Source: Cryobacterium sp. SO1
GTDB lineage: Bacteria; Actinomycetota; Actinomycetes; Actinomycetales; Microbacteriaceae
Reading direction: 5' to 3'
Length of the DNA stretch: 64,000 nucleotides
Assembly (NCBI RefSeq): GCF_004210215.2
Contig: NZ_CP067394.1
Location: 2,294,001-2,358,000 of the forward strand
Both the position numbers and the translations under genes were made by a program. This document shows positions 1 to 8,582 of the stretch, piece after piece. The notes below the pieces were generated by a model that was not told the origin of the DNA, ran no database searches, and saw nothing but the letters and a program-made list of their open reading frames with translations. The first letter of the stretch is position 1, and each line of letters begins with the position of its first letter.

Positions 1-1585
1 TGCCCAGGACGGTCACGACCGGGATGTGGGCGCCGATGGCCGTCGGGCCGCCCGCCGGGCTCAGCACCGACAGGATGCCGCGGAGGCCCCTGAGGCGCTC
101 GTCGAGGCCGGCCAGGCCGTGGCCGTCTCGCAGCACGGCGCCGCCGTGGCCGTTGTCGATCACCCAGAGGTCGAGCCAGGTGGAGTCGTCCTCCGGCACC
201 CGGCGGAGTTCCAGGTGCAGCCGGATGCCGGTGGCGCCGGCGTGCTTGGCCACGTTGGTGAGCAGTTCGGCGGCGATGAAATAGGCGCTGCGCTCGATCT
301 CTGAGGGCAGCCGGAGGTCGCGGTCCACCTGCAGTTCACGCTGCACGGGCACGGTGCTTCTGGCCGCGAGTGACTCGAGGGCCGCGATGAGGCCTCGGTC
401 CTGCAGGATCGGCGGCACCAGCCCACGGGACAGCGCCCGCAGCTCCTCGAGGGTGTCACGGGCCTGCTCGCGGGCTTCACCGAGCAGCCGGCGGGCGGCA
501 TCCGGGTCGTCATCGAGCCGGCGTTCGGCGCTGGCGAGGTCCATCTGCAGGCGCACCAGGCGCTGCTGCGGGCCGTCGTGGATGTCGCGTTCGAGCCGGC
601 GCAAGGACTGGTCCTCAGCCGACACCGCGGCACCGCGGGAGGCGCTGAGGTCGGCGACCTCGCGCTGCAAGGCCTCGGACGACCACGCACCCAGCATCAC
701 CACGGCGATGCCCTGGTGCATCATGACCAGCGCCCGGGTGAGGAACGGGAGGGTGAGCAGGAAGGCGAGGCCGAGTGCGGCGTTCACGACGTTCTCGGCG
801 ACCAGATTCTGGGTGCTGCCCGGACCGTAGGCACCGGTCCACAGCCCGAAGAGCCCTACGGAGCCGCTGTCAGCCGGCAGAGTCCAGCTCCACAGCCAGT
901 AGGTGAGCCCGCCGAGCGCGCCGGACACCCAGACGATGGTAAGCGACCAGGACACGAGGCCGACGATGAAATTCACGACCATCCCGTGGAGCAGGTAGAG
1001 CCAGTAGTGCCCGGACACCAGCGGGCCGAGGATGGCGCGCAGCGGCGTGGCCGGCTCGCCCCGCGGAGTCCATTGCGGCGCGGTGATGCGGGGCCGGCCC
1101 GCCCAATTCAGTCGGGTGAGCTCGACGACCCCGAAGCCGCGCGCGGCGTACAGGGCGGCCACCACGATGAACAGGCCCACGAACAGGGCGACCAGGCTCA
1201 GGCCGGTGGAGAACAGGGTCACGAGGACCGAGAAGGCGACGACGATAACGGGCAGGGTCGGCAGCAGGAAGCCCAGTTCCCGCGGTGTTCTCGACCAGAG
1301 GCCGAGGTACCCGCGCCCTGCGCCCGACAGGCTGTCAGATCCGTCCCCGGGCGCTCTGCCGGTGGGGCTGCCGGAGGTCAGGCCTGACGGCGCACTGTTC
1401 GGCTGCCCCGTCGGAGTGCCGGTCGGAGCGGTGGATGGTTCGCTGGCGGGCTGCACGAAGCCCAGCGTGGCAGAGTTCAGGCGTTCGGTGTTGCCATTGG
1501 AGGTGCTGTCGGTCATGCTGTCGGGGGTGTCACCGGGGCCGGGACCGGCTGGGCTGTGGGCGGAGTTAGGGGTGTTGTTCGTCAT
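1..1585 (-). CDS. Two-component sensor histidine kinase (NarL/DesK type), partial at left edge
   Basis: The frame runs from an ATG at 1585 to the window edge without a stop, giving at least 528 residues. The first ~85 residues are Pro/Ser/Thr/Gly-rich and look disordered. Residues ~90-290 hold several hydrophobic segments, resembling the actinobacterial 'putative sensor' membrane domain. The dimerisation/phosphoacceptor motif ERDIHDGPQQRL follows, with the phosphorylated His at about residue 336. After it come an N-box (ELLTNVAKHA), a DNGHGG segment and GHGLAGLDERL, the usual HATPase_c signature of HisKA_3 kinases. It should sense a membrane or envelope signal and phosphorylate a LuxR/NarL-type regulator, which usually lies next to the kinase and would be outside the window. 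The ligand cannot be inferred. Confidence 0.9.
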   Translation of the reverse strand, partial: MTNNTPNSAHSPAGPGPGDTPDSMTDSTSNGNTERLNSATLGFVQPASEPSTAPTGTPTGQPNSAPSGLTSGSPTGRAPGDGSDSLSGAGRGYLGLWSRTPRELGFLLPTLPVIVVAFSVLVTLFSTGLSLVALFVGLFIVVAALYAARGFGVVELTRLNWAGRPRITAPQWTPRGEPATPLRAILGPLVSGHYWLYLLHGMVVNFIVGLVSWSLTIVWVSGALGGLTYWLWSWTLPADSGSVGLFGLWTGAYGPGSTQNLVAENVVNAALGLAFLLTLPFLTRALVMMHQGIAVVMLGAWSSEALQREVADLSASRGAAVSAEDQSLRRLERDIHDGPQQRLVRLQMDLASAERRLDDDPDAARRLLGEAREQARDTLEELRALSRGLVPPILQDRGLIAALESLAARSTVPVQRELQVDRDLRLPSEIERSAYFIAAELLTNVAKHAGATGIRLHLELRRVPEDDSTWLDLWVIDNGHGGAVLRDGHGLAGLDERLRGLRGILSVLSPAGGPTAIGAHIPVVTVLG

Positions 1586-1684
1586 GGTTCCAGCGTGCCC
1601 GGCGACGCAGACGGCGCCCATCCCCCTAGCCGCCGGATCGGGTTGGGGGTTATCCCCCGCAGGCGCGTCACACGCACGTCACGG

Positions 1685-2125
1685 GGTCTCGACAGGCTCG
1701 ACCGACGAGTGGGCGCGACCCATCCGCACGTCACGGGGTCTCGACCGGCTCGACCAACGAACCGGGCACGACACGCACGTACGTCACGGGGTCTCGACAG
1801 GCTCGACCGACGAGTGGGCGCGACCCATCCGCTGGTTGAGCTTGTCGAAACCTGGCGAGCCGATGTCGCGGGCGCGACCCTGCACCTGTCGATTGGTCTC
1901 GACAGGCTCGACCGACGAGTGGGCGCGACCCATCCGCTGGTTGAGCTTGTCGAAACCTGACAAGCCGATGTCGCGGGCGCGACCCTGCACCTGTCGCTTG
2001 GTCTCGACAGGCTCGACCGACGAGTGGGCGCGACCCATCCGCTGGTTGAGCTTGTCGAAACCTGGCGAGCCGATGTCGCGGGCGCGACCCTGCACCTGTC
2101 ACGGGGTCTCGACAGGCTCGACCAG
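1685..2125. repeat. 105-bp tandem repeats with directional REP-like arms
   Basis: The motif ggtctcgacaggctcgacc or a one-base variant starts at 1685, 1737, 1790, 1895, 2000 and 2105. The last four are spaced exactly 105 bp, giving three full tandem units (1790-2104). The first intervals are 52 and 53 bp, half a unit. Each full unit also carries tggttgagcttgtcgaaacc, a diverged inverted copy of the same motif, so a unit is an imperfect palindromic pair plus a constant spacer. The tract fills the gap between the kinase start (1585) and the amidohydrolase stop (2150). I see no convincing gene in it: frames across it only encode repeats of the repeat. Confidence 0.9.
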
Positions 2126-2149
2126 CGCACCTGGGCCAACCGGGCGTGC

Positions 2150-3640
2150 TTAGAGCGTGGTGTGCGTGAACCGGCCACCGAGAAGCGTCGCGGCCACGGG
2201 CATGCGCCGCAGGTCGGCGACGGAGGCGACGAACGGGTCGATCTCGCAGACGGCCAGGTCGGCCGGCTGGCCCACGGCGATGCCGTGCCGGCCCCGAGCG
2301 GACGCCGCCAGCGCCGCCTGCCGGGAGATTGCCTGGCCGGGGTGCCAGGCGGCACGGTCACCACGGCTGCGGCCGACCGCGGCGGAGATCGCCACCCACG
2401 GGTCGAGCGGGGCGACCGGCGCGTCGGAGCCGAGCGCCAGGTGAACGCCGGCGGCGAGCAGGTCGGCCAGTCTGAAGGCCCGGTCGGTACGGCCGGCCCA
2501 GTACCGGTCGGCCACGTCGCGGTCGTCGAGGGCGTGCTCGGGCTGCACACTCGCGGTGATGCCCAACCGGGCGAACCGGGCCACATCGGCCTCGGTGAGC
2601 AGCTGGGCGTGTTCGATGCTGCCGGTGCAGCCCACAGCCTCGAAGGCGTCAAGGGCCAGGCTGTTCGCGTTGTCGCCGATGGCGTGCACGGCGGGTCGGA
2701 TGCCCGCGGTGTGGGCCCGGCGCATGTGCTCCACGAGTTCGTCGGTGGGCACGGTCAGCATGCCGCGGTCGTGCTCCCCGGAGAGCCCGGGGTACGCGTC
2801 GAAGCAGTACGCGGTGCGAGTGTTCAGCGAGCCGTCGGTGATCACCTTGTAGGGGCCGACGGTGAGCAGCCCCCCGGTGCCGTCGATCACCTGCCCGCTG
2901 GTGAGGCCCTGTGCGATCGCGTCATCGAGGTGGTGGGTGTACAGGCCGAAGTCGACGCGCAGGGAATTCTGACCGGCGGACATCCGGCGACGCCAGACGT
3001 CGAGATTCCAGGTCATTTCGAGGTCGACGATGCCTACCACGCCGCGAGCGGCGGCGGAACGTGCGGCCTCGGCAGCCCAGGCGTCGAGGTCGGCGTCCGG
3101 CACGTTGTCGATGGCGCGTTCGACGGCGAAGGCGTCGTCCTCGCGGAGCAGCCCGGTCTGGTGGCCGGCGAAGCCGTAGACGGCGAGGGCGGCGGAGTTC
3201 AACCAGCAGCTGTGCAGGTCGCCGCTGACCATCACCACGGGTACCGGACCGGACACCGCGTCGAGCAGGGTGCTGCTCGGGGCATCCGGCCAGAGGCCGT
3301 CACGAAAGCCGAAGCCGACCAGCCGGTCCTGGTCTCCGGCCGTGGGCAGGGCGGCCAGTGCCGCCAGCCGCCCGGCCACCAGCTGGGCGGCGGCGTGTGC
3401 GCTGGTTGCCTCGGACACATCGAGGCGCCGGGAGGTCTGCGCCCACTGGCTGAAGTGCACGTGGTTGTCCCAGAGCCCCGGGATGATCCAGCGTTCGCGG
3501 AGGTCCTCGGTGCGGATTGTCGGTGAGCGGCCGGCGTCGGCCGCGAGGTAGCCGATCGAGGTGATCTGGCCGTCGTCGATGCGCACGTCGACGAGCTCGT
3601 CGCTGCCCGGCAGCCGGCCGTTGCGCAGCAGCAGGCTCAT
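2150..3640 (-). CDS. Amidohydrolase family protein (YtcJ-like, amidohydrolase_3)
   Basis: 496 residues, the normal length for the YtcJ/amidohydrolase_3 family. The N-terminus (LLLRNGRLPG) is the small composite beta-domain typical of metal-dependent amidohydrolases. PGLWDNHVHF near residues 55-64 gives the HxH metal ligands. Later His motifs (VHAIGDNA, SIEHAQL) and the Asp in LGSDAPVAPLDPW match the family's remaining metal and catalytic positions. Substrate is unknown; this family includes imide- and formamide-cleaving enzymes and many uncharacterised members. Its ATG overlaps the stop of the upstream PaiB-like gene by 4 bp (ATGA), so the two are probably translationally coupled. Confidence 0.85.
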   Translation of the reverse strand: MSLLLRNGRLPGSDELVDVRIDDGQITSIGYLAADAGRSPTIRTEDLRERWIIPGLWDNHVHFSQWAQTSRRLDVSEATSAHAAAQLVAGRLAALAALPTAGDQDRLVGFGFRDGLWPDAPSSTLLDAVSGPVPVVMVSGDLHSCWLNSAALAVYGFAGHQTGLLREDDAFAVERAIDNVPDADLDAWAAEAARSAAARGVVGIVDLEMTWNLDVWRRRMSAGQNSLRVDFGLYTHHLDDAIAQGLTSGQVIDGTGGLLTVGPYKVITDGSLNTRTAYCFDAYPGLSGEHDRGMLTVPTDELVEHMRRAHTAGIRPAVHAIGDNANSLALDAFEAVGCTGSIEHAQLLTEADVARFARLGITASVQPEHALDDRDVADRYWAGRTDRAFRLADLLAAGVHLALGSDAPVAPLDPWVAISAAVGRSRGDRAAWHPGQAISRQAALAASARGRHGIAVGQPADLAVCEIDPFVASVADLRRMPVAATLLGGRFTHTTL

Positions 3641-4368
3641 TCGGCGGCCTGCCGACCGGACGCGGCCTGGTCGGATTTGCGCTGGCCGGACTCGCGCTGC
3701 TCTGGTGCGCCCTGTTCTGGTGCGCCCTGGTCGGGCGAACTGGCGTGGGCGCGGCGCATCTGCGCGGCGAGCGACGGGCTGGCGTACGGACCGTCACCGT
3801 CCAGTTCGGCGAGGATCCGCTGGACTGTTTCGGCCGGCTTGTTCTGGCTCATCTTGTTCTTGGCCGTGAACCGCGTCACCCGCAACCGGAACCCGACGGT
3901 GCCGGCCACGATCCGGGCCGCGTATTCGGCGTTCTCGACGGTGCCGTTCATACGCCGGGGTTCGGGCAGGCGATCTTCGAAGTGGTCGACGAGAGCGGCG
4001 AGCACCCGCAGGTTCTCCGCGTCGCTGAGGATCTCGGGCGTGCCGTGCAGGTGCGCGGTGACGAAATTCCAGGTCGGCACGGCAGGGCGGGCGTCGTACC
4101 ACCCGGGCGAGATGTATCCGTGCGGGCCCTGCACGATCATGAGCAGCTCGTGCGCGCCCAGCTCGTGGAGCTGCTCGTCGGGCCGGCCCACGTGGCTGAG
4201 GAGCACGATCTCACCGTCGGCCGCCTCCGGGTCCAGGATCACCGGATAGTGCGAGGCAACGAGCTCACCGGCATCGGTGTGGCTGACCAGGGACACCCAA
4301 GGGTTCTCTCGGATCAGCCGGCGCACCTCGTCGACCTGGTCGAGCGCGAAACTGGGGTTGGTTCTCAC
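3637..4368 (-). CDS. FMN-binding negative transcriptional regulator, PaiB family
   Basis: 243 residues from a GTG start; an AGGAG lies about 8 bases upstream. The N-terminal ~200 residues follow the PaiB pattern: an early segment on residual substrates (NPWVSLVSH), a conserved HYPVIL segment, SHVGRPDEQ, the signature GPHGYISPGWY and PTWNFVTAHLHG. This is a split-barrel flavin-reductase-like fold. In Bacillus PaiB affects sporulation and protease genes, but most homologues have no proven regulatory role and may be flavin enzymes. The last ~35 residues are a low-complexity Gln/Pro/Glu/Ser tail containing GAPEQ repeats, probably disordered. Confidence 0.85.
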   Translation of the reverse strand: MRTNPSFALDQVDEVRRLIRENPWVSLVSHTDAGELVASHYPVILDPEAADGEIVLLSHVGRPDEQLHELGAHELLMIVQGPHGYISPGWYDARPAVPTWNFVTAHLHGTPEILSDAENLRVLAALVDHFEDRLPEPRRMNGTVENAEYAARIVAGTVGFRLRVTRFTAKNKMSQNKPAETVQRILAELDGDGPYASPSLAAQMRRAHASSPDQGAPEQGAPEQRESGQRKSDQAASGRQAAE

Positions 4369-4447
4369 GGGGCGGGCTCCTGGTGCGATGAGGGGTCGGC
4401 GGCGGATGTGGCGGGTACGGTCGCCTGGGCGGGGCCGGTGGGGCAGG

Positions 4448-5476
4448 TCAGGCTTGGCAGGACGGGCAGTAGTAAAGCTTGCGGGCGGCCATTTCCTCGA
4501 GGGTGATGTGGGTGCCGCAGACCCGGCAGGGCAGGCCCTCGCGTTTGTAGACCCAGTGCCGGTCGGCGCGGTTCTTCATCGCGAGCACGTAGGCCTGCCC
4601 GTCGAGGTCGTCCATGGTCATCATCTGGCCGGTGGCCACGCCGATGGCCAGCAGGTGCGCCCAGTCCCGCCAGAGGGCGCGCAGGCTCTCCTCGCTGAGG
4701 GACTTGCCGGGCGCGTGCGGGTTGATCCGGGCCCGGAACAGCAGTTCGGCGCGGTACACGTTGCCGATGCCGCTGACCACGGATTGGTCCATCACGAGCA
4801 GGCCGATGCGGGTGGGCTTCTTGCGCACGGTGTCTACGAAGCGCTGTTCGGCCTCTGGCGTGTCCTCCAGCTGAGGGTCGGGTCCGAGCCGGTTCATCAC
4901 GGCGTCCACTTGGGCCGGGTCGAGCACCTCGCAGGCGGTGGGGCCGCGGAGGTCGGCCGAGACGGTGTCGGTGAGCAGCCGCACCCGCACCTGACCCACG
5001 GGCTCCGGCGGGAAGGTGCCCTCGGCCGGTCCCTGAGCCTGTCGGAGGGTTTCCTGCTCGGCCATCCGCACCCGGGTGCGCCGGGGCGCACCGATGCTGT
5101 GCATCGAGTTCTCACCGGCAGAGTCCAGCACCGCATCGCCGTCCGGCCCGCGCGAGGCGAGAGCGCCGAGGTCGGTGCCGCGCTGGTTGGTCTGGCCCAT
5201 CCGCCCGTTGCTGGAGGCGATGGTGGCGTCCATGATGATGTCTCCCGCGAAATCCCAGGCTCCGTACATGCCCAGGTGCACGCGCAGCCACAGGCCGTTG
5301 TCGAACTCGAGGAACATCTGCTTGCCCACGGCGCGGGCATCCGTCATCACGTGGCCGTCCAGTTGCGCGGCCCCGGCGGCGAACCGGCCCTGCGGGCTCG
5401 ACAGCCAGACGCGGCGGCCCACGAAGTTACGTGCGAACTGCCGGGTGATGCGGTGGACGGAATGACCCTCTGGCAC
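4448..5476 (-). CDS. Fpg/Nei family DNA glycosylase (Nei-like)
   Basis: 342 residues from a GTG start. The mature protein would begin PEGH, with the catalytic Pro2 and Glu3 of Fpg/Nei base-excision glycosylases and the conserved Lys at residue 52 (ARAVGKQMF). The H2TH region includes a QSVVSGIGNVYRAELLF motif, and the C-terminus has a CxxC..CxxC zinc finger (CRVCGTH, CPSCQA). Family knowledge: it removes oxidised pyrimidines or purines and nicks the strand. The protein is longer than the usual 260-290 residues because of extra sequence between the N-terminal domain and the RVRLLTDTVSADLRG segment. That extra stretch contains a REP-like repeat (5031-5049). Which of Nei1, Nei2 or Fpg it matches cannot be settled by eye; PEGH favours Nei. 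Confidence 0.88.
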   Translation of the reverse strand: MPEGHSVHRITRQFARNFVGRRVWLSSPQGRFAAGAAQLDGHVMTDARAVGKQMFLEFDNGLWLRVHLGMYGAWDFAGDIIMDATIASSNGRMGQTNQRGTDLGALASRGPDGDAVLDSAGENSMHSIGAPRRTRVRMAEQETLRQAQGPAEGTFPPEPVGQVRVRLLTDTVSADLRGPTACEVLDPAQVDAVMNRLGPDPQLEDTPEAEQRFVDTVRKKPTRIGLLVMDQSVVSGIGNVYRAELLFRARINPHAPGKSLSEESLRALWRDWAHLLAIGVATGQMMTMDDLDGQAYVLAMKNRADRHWVYKREGLPCRVCGTHITLEEMAARKLYYCPSCQA

Positions 5477-5522
5477 GACGGCGCCTCTCGGATTCGGGTG
5501 GTGGACAGCTCAGCTGACCAGG

Positions 5523-6011
5523 TCAGTTGCTGAGGACGGTGCCGGCAATCGTGCCGGTGTTCTCGTACTCGGCCAGCTGGTCGATGCGGCGCTGGTGACG
5601 CTCCTCACCGGGGAACGGCGTGGCCACGAACGTGTCGATGAAGGCGATCACGTCGTCGATGGGGTGCTGGCGGGCGCCGATCGCGATCACGTTCGCGTTG
5701 TTGTGCTCGCGCGCCAGAGTAGCCGTCGCCTGGTTCCAGACCAGCGCTGCCCGCGCGCCCCTCACCTTGTTCGCGGCGATCTGTTCCCCGTTGCCGGAGC
5801 CGCCGAACACCACACCGAGGGCGTCGATGCCGGCGGCCTGGTCGGCGACCACGGCTACGGCCGCGCTGATGCAGAACGCCGGGTAGTCATCGAGCGGTTC
5901 GTAGCTCGTGGGCCCGTGGTCGATGACCTCGTGGCCGGCGGCGTCCAGGTGCCTGATCAGGTGCTTGCTGAAGTCGAGTCCGGCGTGGTCGGTGGCGATG
6001 TGGATGCGCAT
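5523..6011 (-). CDS. rpiB: Ribose-5-phosphate isomerase B
   Basis: 162 residues, the normal RpiB length. IATDHAGLDFK-like start, the GVVFGGSGNGEQIAANKVRGARAAL active-site region and the NNANVIAIGARQ segment are diagnostic of the RpiB/LacA family. The position often filled by Cys in other bacteria is replaced by the SGNGE form common in actinobacteria. It interconverts ribose-5-phosphate and ribulose-5-phosphate in the non-oxidative pentose phosphate pathway, in the cytoplasm. A TAGACT hexamer lies 7 bases upstream of the ATG with no Shine-Dalgarno sequence, so transcription is probably leaderless. Confidence 0.95.
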   Translation of the reverse strand: MRIHIATDHAGLDFSKHLIRHLDAAGHEVIDHGPTSYEPLDDYPAFCISAAVAVVADQAAGIDALGVVFGGSGNGEQIAANKVRGARAALVWNQATATLAREHNNANVIAIGARQHPIDDVIAFIDTFVATPFPGEERHQRRIDQLAEYENTGTIAGTVLSN

Positions 6012-6067
6012 GCTCAGCAGTCTATTTTGTCAAGCCCGGGCGGCGCTCCGCCCGGGCGGCGCGGGCG

Positions 6068-6694
6068 CTACTCTGCGGCGGCCACGAGCGCGGGCGCGAA
6101 GATCGGCTCGCGGGTGCGGCTGCGCTTGATCTCGAAGAACCCGTCGTAGCCGGCCACGGCCACCACTCCGTCCCAGAGTGCGAGGGCCTGGTCGCCGGTC
6201 GGGGCGGGCGAGATCACCGGGCCGAAGAAGGCCACGTCGTTCACGGCGATCACCGGGGTACCCACATCCTGGCCCACCCGGTTGATGCCGTCGAAATGGC
6301 TGGCGCGCATCTGCGCGTCGAACTCGTCACTCTCGGCGTAACGGGCGAAGTCGGCCGGCAGGCCCACCTCGGCGAGCGCCGCGGGAATCACTGAATCGGC
6401 ATCCGAGTTGCCCTCGTGGTGGATTCGGGTGCCCAGAGCATCGTAGAGCGCCTTGACGGTTTCCTGGCCGTGCAACTCCTGCGCGGCCTGCACCAGGCGG
6501 GTGTACTTGAGAGCTCGCGGGAAGAATGCGCGGTACTCCTCGCTCACGTCGTTGTTCTCGTTCAGCACCGCCAGGCTCATCACCTGCCAGCTCACGTCGA
6601 AGCCGCGCAGATCACTCACCTCGTCCACCCAACGAGAAGTCATCCAGGCCCAGGGGCAGGAGGGGTCGAACCAGAAGGTCACAGAGTCGCTCAT
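6068..6694 (-). CDS. Mycothiol-dependent nitroreductase-like DsbA-family protein (Rv2466c type)
   Basis: 208 residues. The N-terminus FWFDPSCPWAWMTSRW contains the CPWx motif of the DsbA-like thioredoxin fold characteristic of Mycobacterium Rv2466c. That enzyme is a mycothiol-dependent nitroreductase active in oxidative stress and in activating some nitro prodrugs. A cis-proline loop (VGTPVIAVND) follows in the second half. There is no signal peptide, so it should be cytoplasmic. TAGGCT sits 6 bases before the ATG, again suggesting leaderless transcription. Its presence supports a mycothiol-producing actinobacterial host. Confidence 0.88.
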   Translation of the reverse strand: MSDSVTFWFDPSCPWAWMTSRWVDEVSDLRGFDVSWQVMSLAVLNENNDVSEEYRAFFPRALKYTRLVQAAQELHGQETVKALYDALGTRIHHEGNSDADSVIPAALAEVGLPADFARYAESDEFDAQMRASHFDGINRVGQDVGTPVIAVNDVAFFGPVISPAPTGDQALALWDGVVAVAGYDGFFEIKRSRTREPIFAPALVAAAE

Positions 6695-6865
6695 CGTTCA
6701 AGCCTAAGTGAGTCGACCGTCCTGAAAGTCGCGAAAACGAGGCACCTCAGACCCGACTAAAGCCCTGTCCAGAGGGCTTATTAGAAATGAAATGCCTGAT
6801 TCAGCGGCAAATTGCGCTAAAATTGTCGCTTATGCCCGCTGAGGGGCGGCCCCGCATCCGGGGCA

Positions 6866-6956
6866 CATGACCTCCATCTGAGGCATCTCATGACCTCCAC
6901 TCAAGGTCTGGCATGTCTGCGCAAGAGTCATGTCATGACCTCGTAATGAGGCATCT
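6866..6956. promoter_or_regulatory. Repeated palindromic element upstream of the MFS transporter gene
   Basis: Two 23-bp copies of catgacctc-N4-tgaggcatct occur at 6866-6888 and 6934-6956. A third partial copy starts at 6889 (catgacctccactcaagg). Each full copy contains a cctc-N5-gagg palindrome. The block ends 20 bases before the transporter ATG at 6977. Repeated, regularly placed palindromes just upstream of a start are typical of operator sites for a dimeric regulator, but no regulator is known for these and the assignment is inference. The wider gap 6695-6976 holds nothing else that I recognise. Confidence 0.55.
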
Positions 6957-6976
6957 CTACAGTCAGAAAGTGACTC

Positions 6977-8554
6977 ATGTCAAACGCTATTAGCGGTGCG
7001 GATCGCACCGTCAAGAAAATCAAGAAGCCGCTGCTTCGTCGGAAGCTCAAGGTGTCCGACGTCAACGTCGTCGACCGCCCGGTGCTGCGCAAAGCTCTCG
7101 GTGGAACCATCGTCGGCAACACCATGGAATGGTACGACGTCGGAGTCTTCGGCTACCTGATCACCACCATGGGTCCCGTCTTCCTCCCCGAGGCAGACCC
7201 GACGGTGCAGACCCTGTTCCTGCTCGGCACCTTCGCTGCCACGTTCATCGCCCGCCCGCTCGGTGGCGTGTTCTTCGGGTGGCTCGGCGACAAGCTCGGC
7301 CGCCAGAAGGTTCTCGCCATGACGCTGATGCTCATGGCCGCGTCGACCTTCGTGGTCGGCATCCTGCCCGGCTATGCCCAGCTGGGCATCTGGGCCGCGG
7401 TGCTCCTCGTGCTGACCAAGCTCGTGCAGGGCTTCTCCACCGGTGGCGAGTACGCCGGTGCCACCACCTTCGTCAGTGAGCACGCCCCGGACAAGAACCG
7501 CGGCTACCTCGCCAGCTTCCTCGACATGGGCAGTTACCTCGGCTTCGCCATGGGTGCCGCTCTCGTATCGATCCTGCAAATCACCCTCGGTCAGGCCGCG
7601 ATGGAGGAGTGGGGCTGGCGTCTGCCGTTCCTGCTTGCCGGACCGCTGGGCCTGATCGCCATCTACTTCCGCATGAAGATCGAAGAGTCGCCGACCTTCC
7701 AGGCCAGCCTGGACGCCCAGGAAGCGGCGCTGAAGGACCCGGCCATCGTTGATGACGACAGCATTCCCAAGGGACCGCTCGCCATCTTCAAGAACTACTG
7801 GCGCGGCATCCTGCTCGCGATGATCCTCGTCGCCGCCGCGAACACCGTCGGCTATGCCCTCACCTCGTACATGCCCACCTACCTCACCACCACCATGGGG
7901 TACGACCCCGTGCACGGAACCCTGCTGACCATCCCGATCCTCGTGATCATGGCCTGCTGCATCCCGCTCACCGGTCGCCTCAGCGACAAGATCGGCCGAC
8001 GCCCGGTGCTGTGGATGGGTTCGATCAGCGCCGTGGTGTTGTCCATCCCCGCGTTCCTGCTCATCGGCGCCGGATCGATCTGGACGACGCTTCTGGGTCT
8101 GGCCCTGATCGCCCTCCCCGTGACGTTCTACGTCGCCAACCTCGCCTCCGCACTGCCGGCCCTGTTCCCCACGGCCAGCCGCTATGGAGCGATGGGCATC
8201 GCCTACAACTTCGCGGTGGCCATCTTCGGTGGAACGACGCCGATCATCATCGACGCGCTCATCGTGGGAACCGGCAACGACATGATGCCGGCGTACTACC
8301 TCATGCTGACCTCGTTCATCGGTGGAATCAGCATCTTCTGGCTCAAGGAATCCGCGAACCGCCCGTTGCCCGGCTCCATGCCGAGCGTGGAATCGGTCGA
8401 GGAGGCTCACGAGCTGGTCGCCGGCCAGTTCGAGAACCCGCTGCTCGACCACGACGAGATGCCGTTCGACGCCACGTTCGAGCCGCCGACCTCGTCGATG
8501 GACCTGAGCGCGCTCAAGACGGCCGAGTCCGACGCGGAGCCGGCCAAGGTCTAG
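6977..8554 (+). CDS. MFS transporter, metabolite:H+ symporter (ProP-like) family
   Basis: 525 residues with about twelve membrane segments in two halves. NTMEWYDVGVFGYL at the start of TM1 and the loop motifs GDKLGRQKVL (TM2-3) and GRLSDKIGRRPVL (TM8-9) are the signature of the MHS subfamily that includes ProP (proline/betaine), KgtP and ShiA. Likely an inner-membrane proton symporter for a compatible solute or organic acid; the substrate cannot be read from sequence. The N-terminal ~40 residues are a basic extension (KKIKKPLLRRK) and the C-terminal ~70 residues an acidic, likely cytoplasmic tail. Monocistronic, with the repeated palindromes directly upstream. Confidence 0.85.
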   Translation: MSNAISGADRTVKKIKKPLLRRKLKVSDVNVVDRPVLRKALGGTIVGNTMEWYDVGVFGYLITTMGPVFLPEADPTVQTLFLLGTFAATFIARPLGGVFFGWLGDKLGRQKVLAMTLMLMAASTFVVGILPGYAQLGIWAAVLLVLTKLVQGFSTGGEYAGATTFVSEHAPDKNRGYLASFLDMGSYLGFAMGAALVSILQITLGQAAMEEWGWRLPFLLAGPLGLIAIYFRMKIEESPTFQASLDAQEAALKDPAIVDDDSIPKGPLAIFKNYWRGILLAMILVAAANTVGYALTSYMPTYLTTTMGYDPVHGTLLTIPILVIMACCIPLTGRLSDKIGRRPVLWMGSISAVVLSIPAFLLIGAGSIWTTLLGLALIALPVTFYVANLASALPALFPTASRYGAMGIAYNFAVAIFGGTTPIIIDALIVGTGNDMMPAYYLMLTSFIGGISIFWLKESANRPLPGSMPSVESVEEAHELVAGQFENPLLDHDEMPFDATFEPPTSSMDLSALKTAESDAEPAKV

Positions 8555-8582
8555 CCTCTCAAGACCACCGCACCACATCGAC

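Noticed and set aside
1685..2125. CRISPR array
   Set aside because: Units are 105 bp with no unique spacers; all units are near-identical end to end, and there are no cas genes in the window.
1032..2153. Long frames across the 105-bp repeat tract
   Set aside because: They only translate the repeat (recurring STGSTDEWARP and RFRQAQPADGSRP-type units), have no ribosome site and run through both intergenic DNA and parts of real genes.
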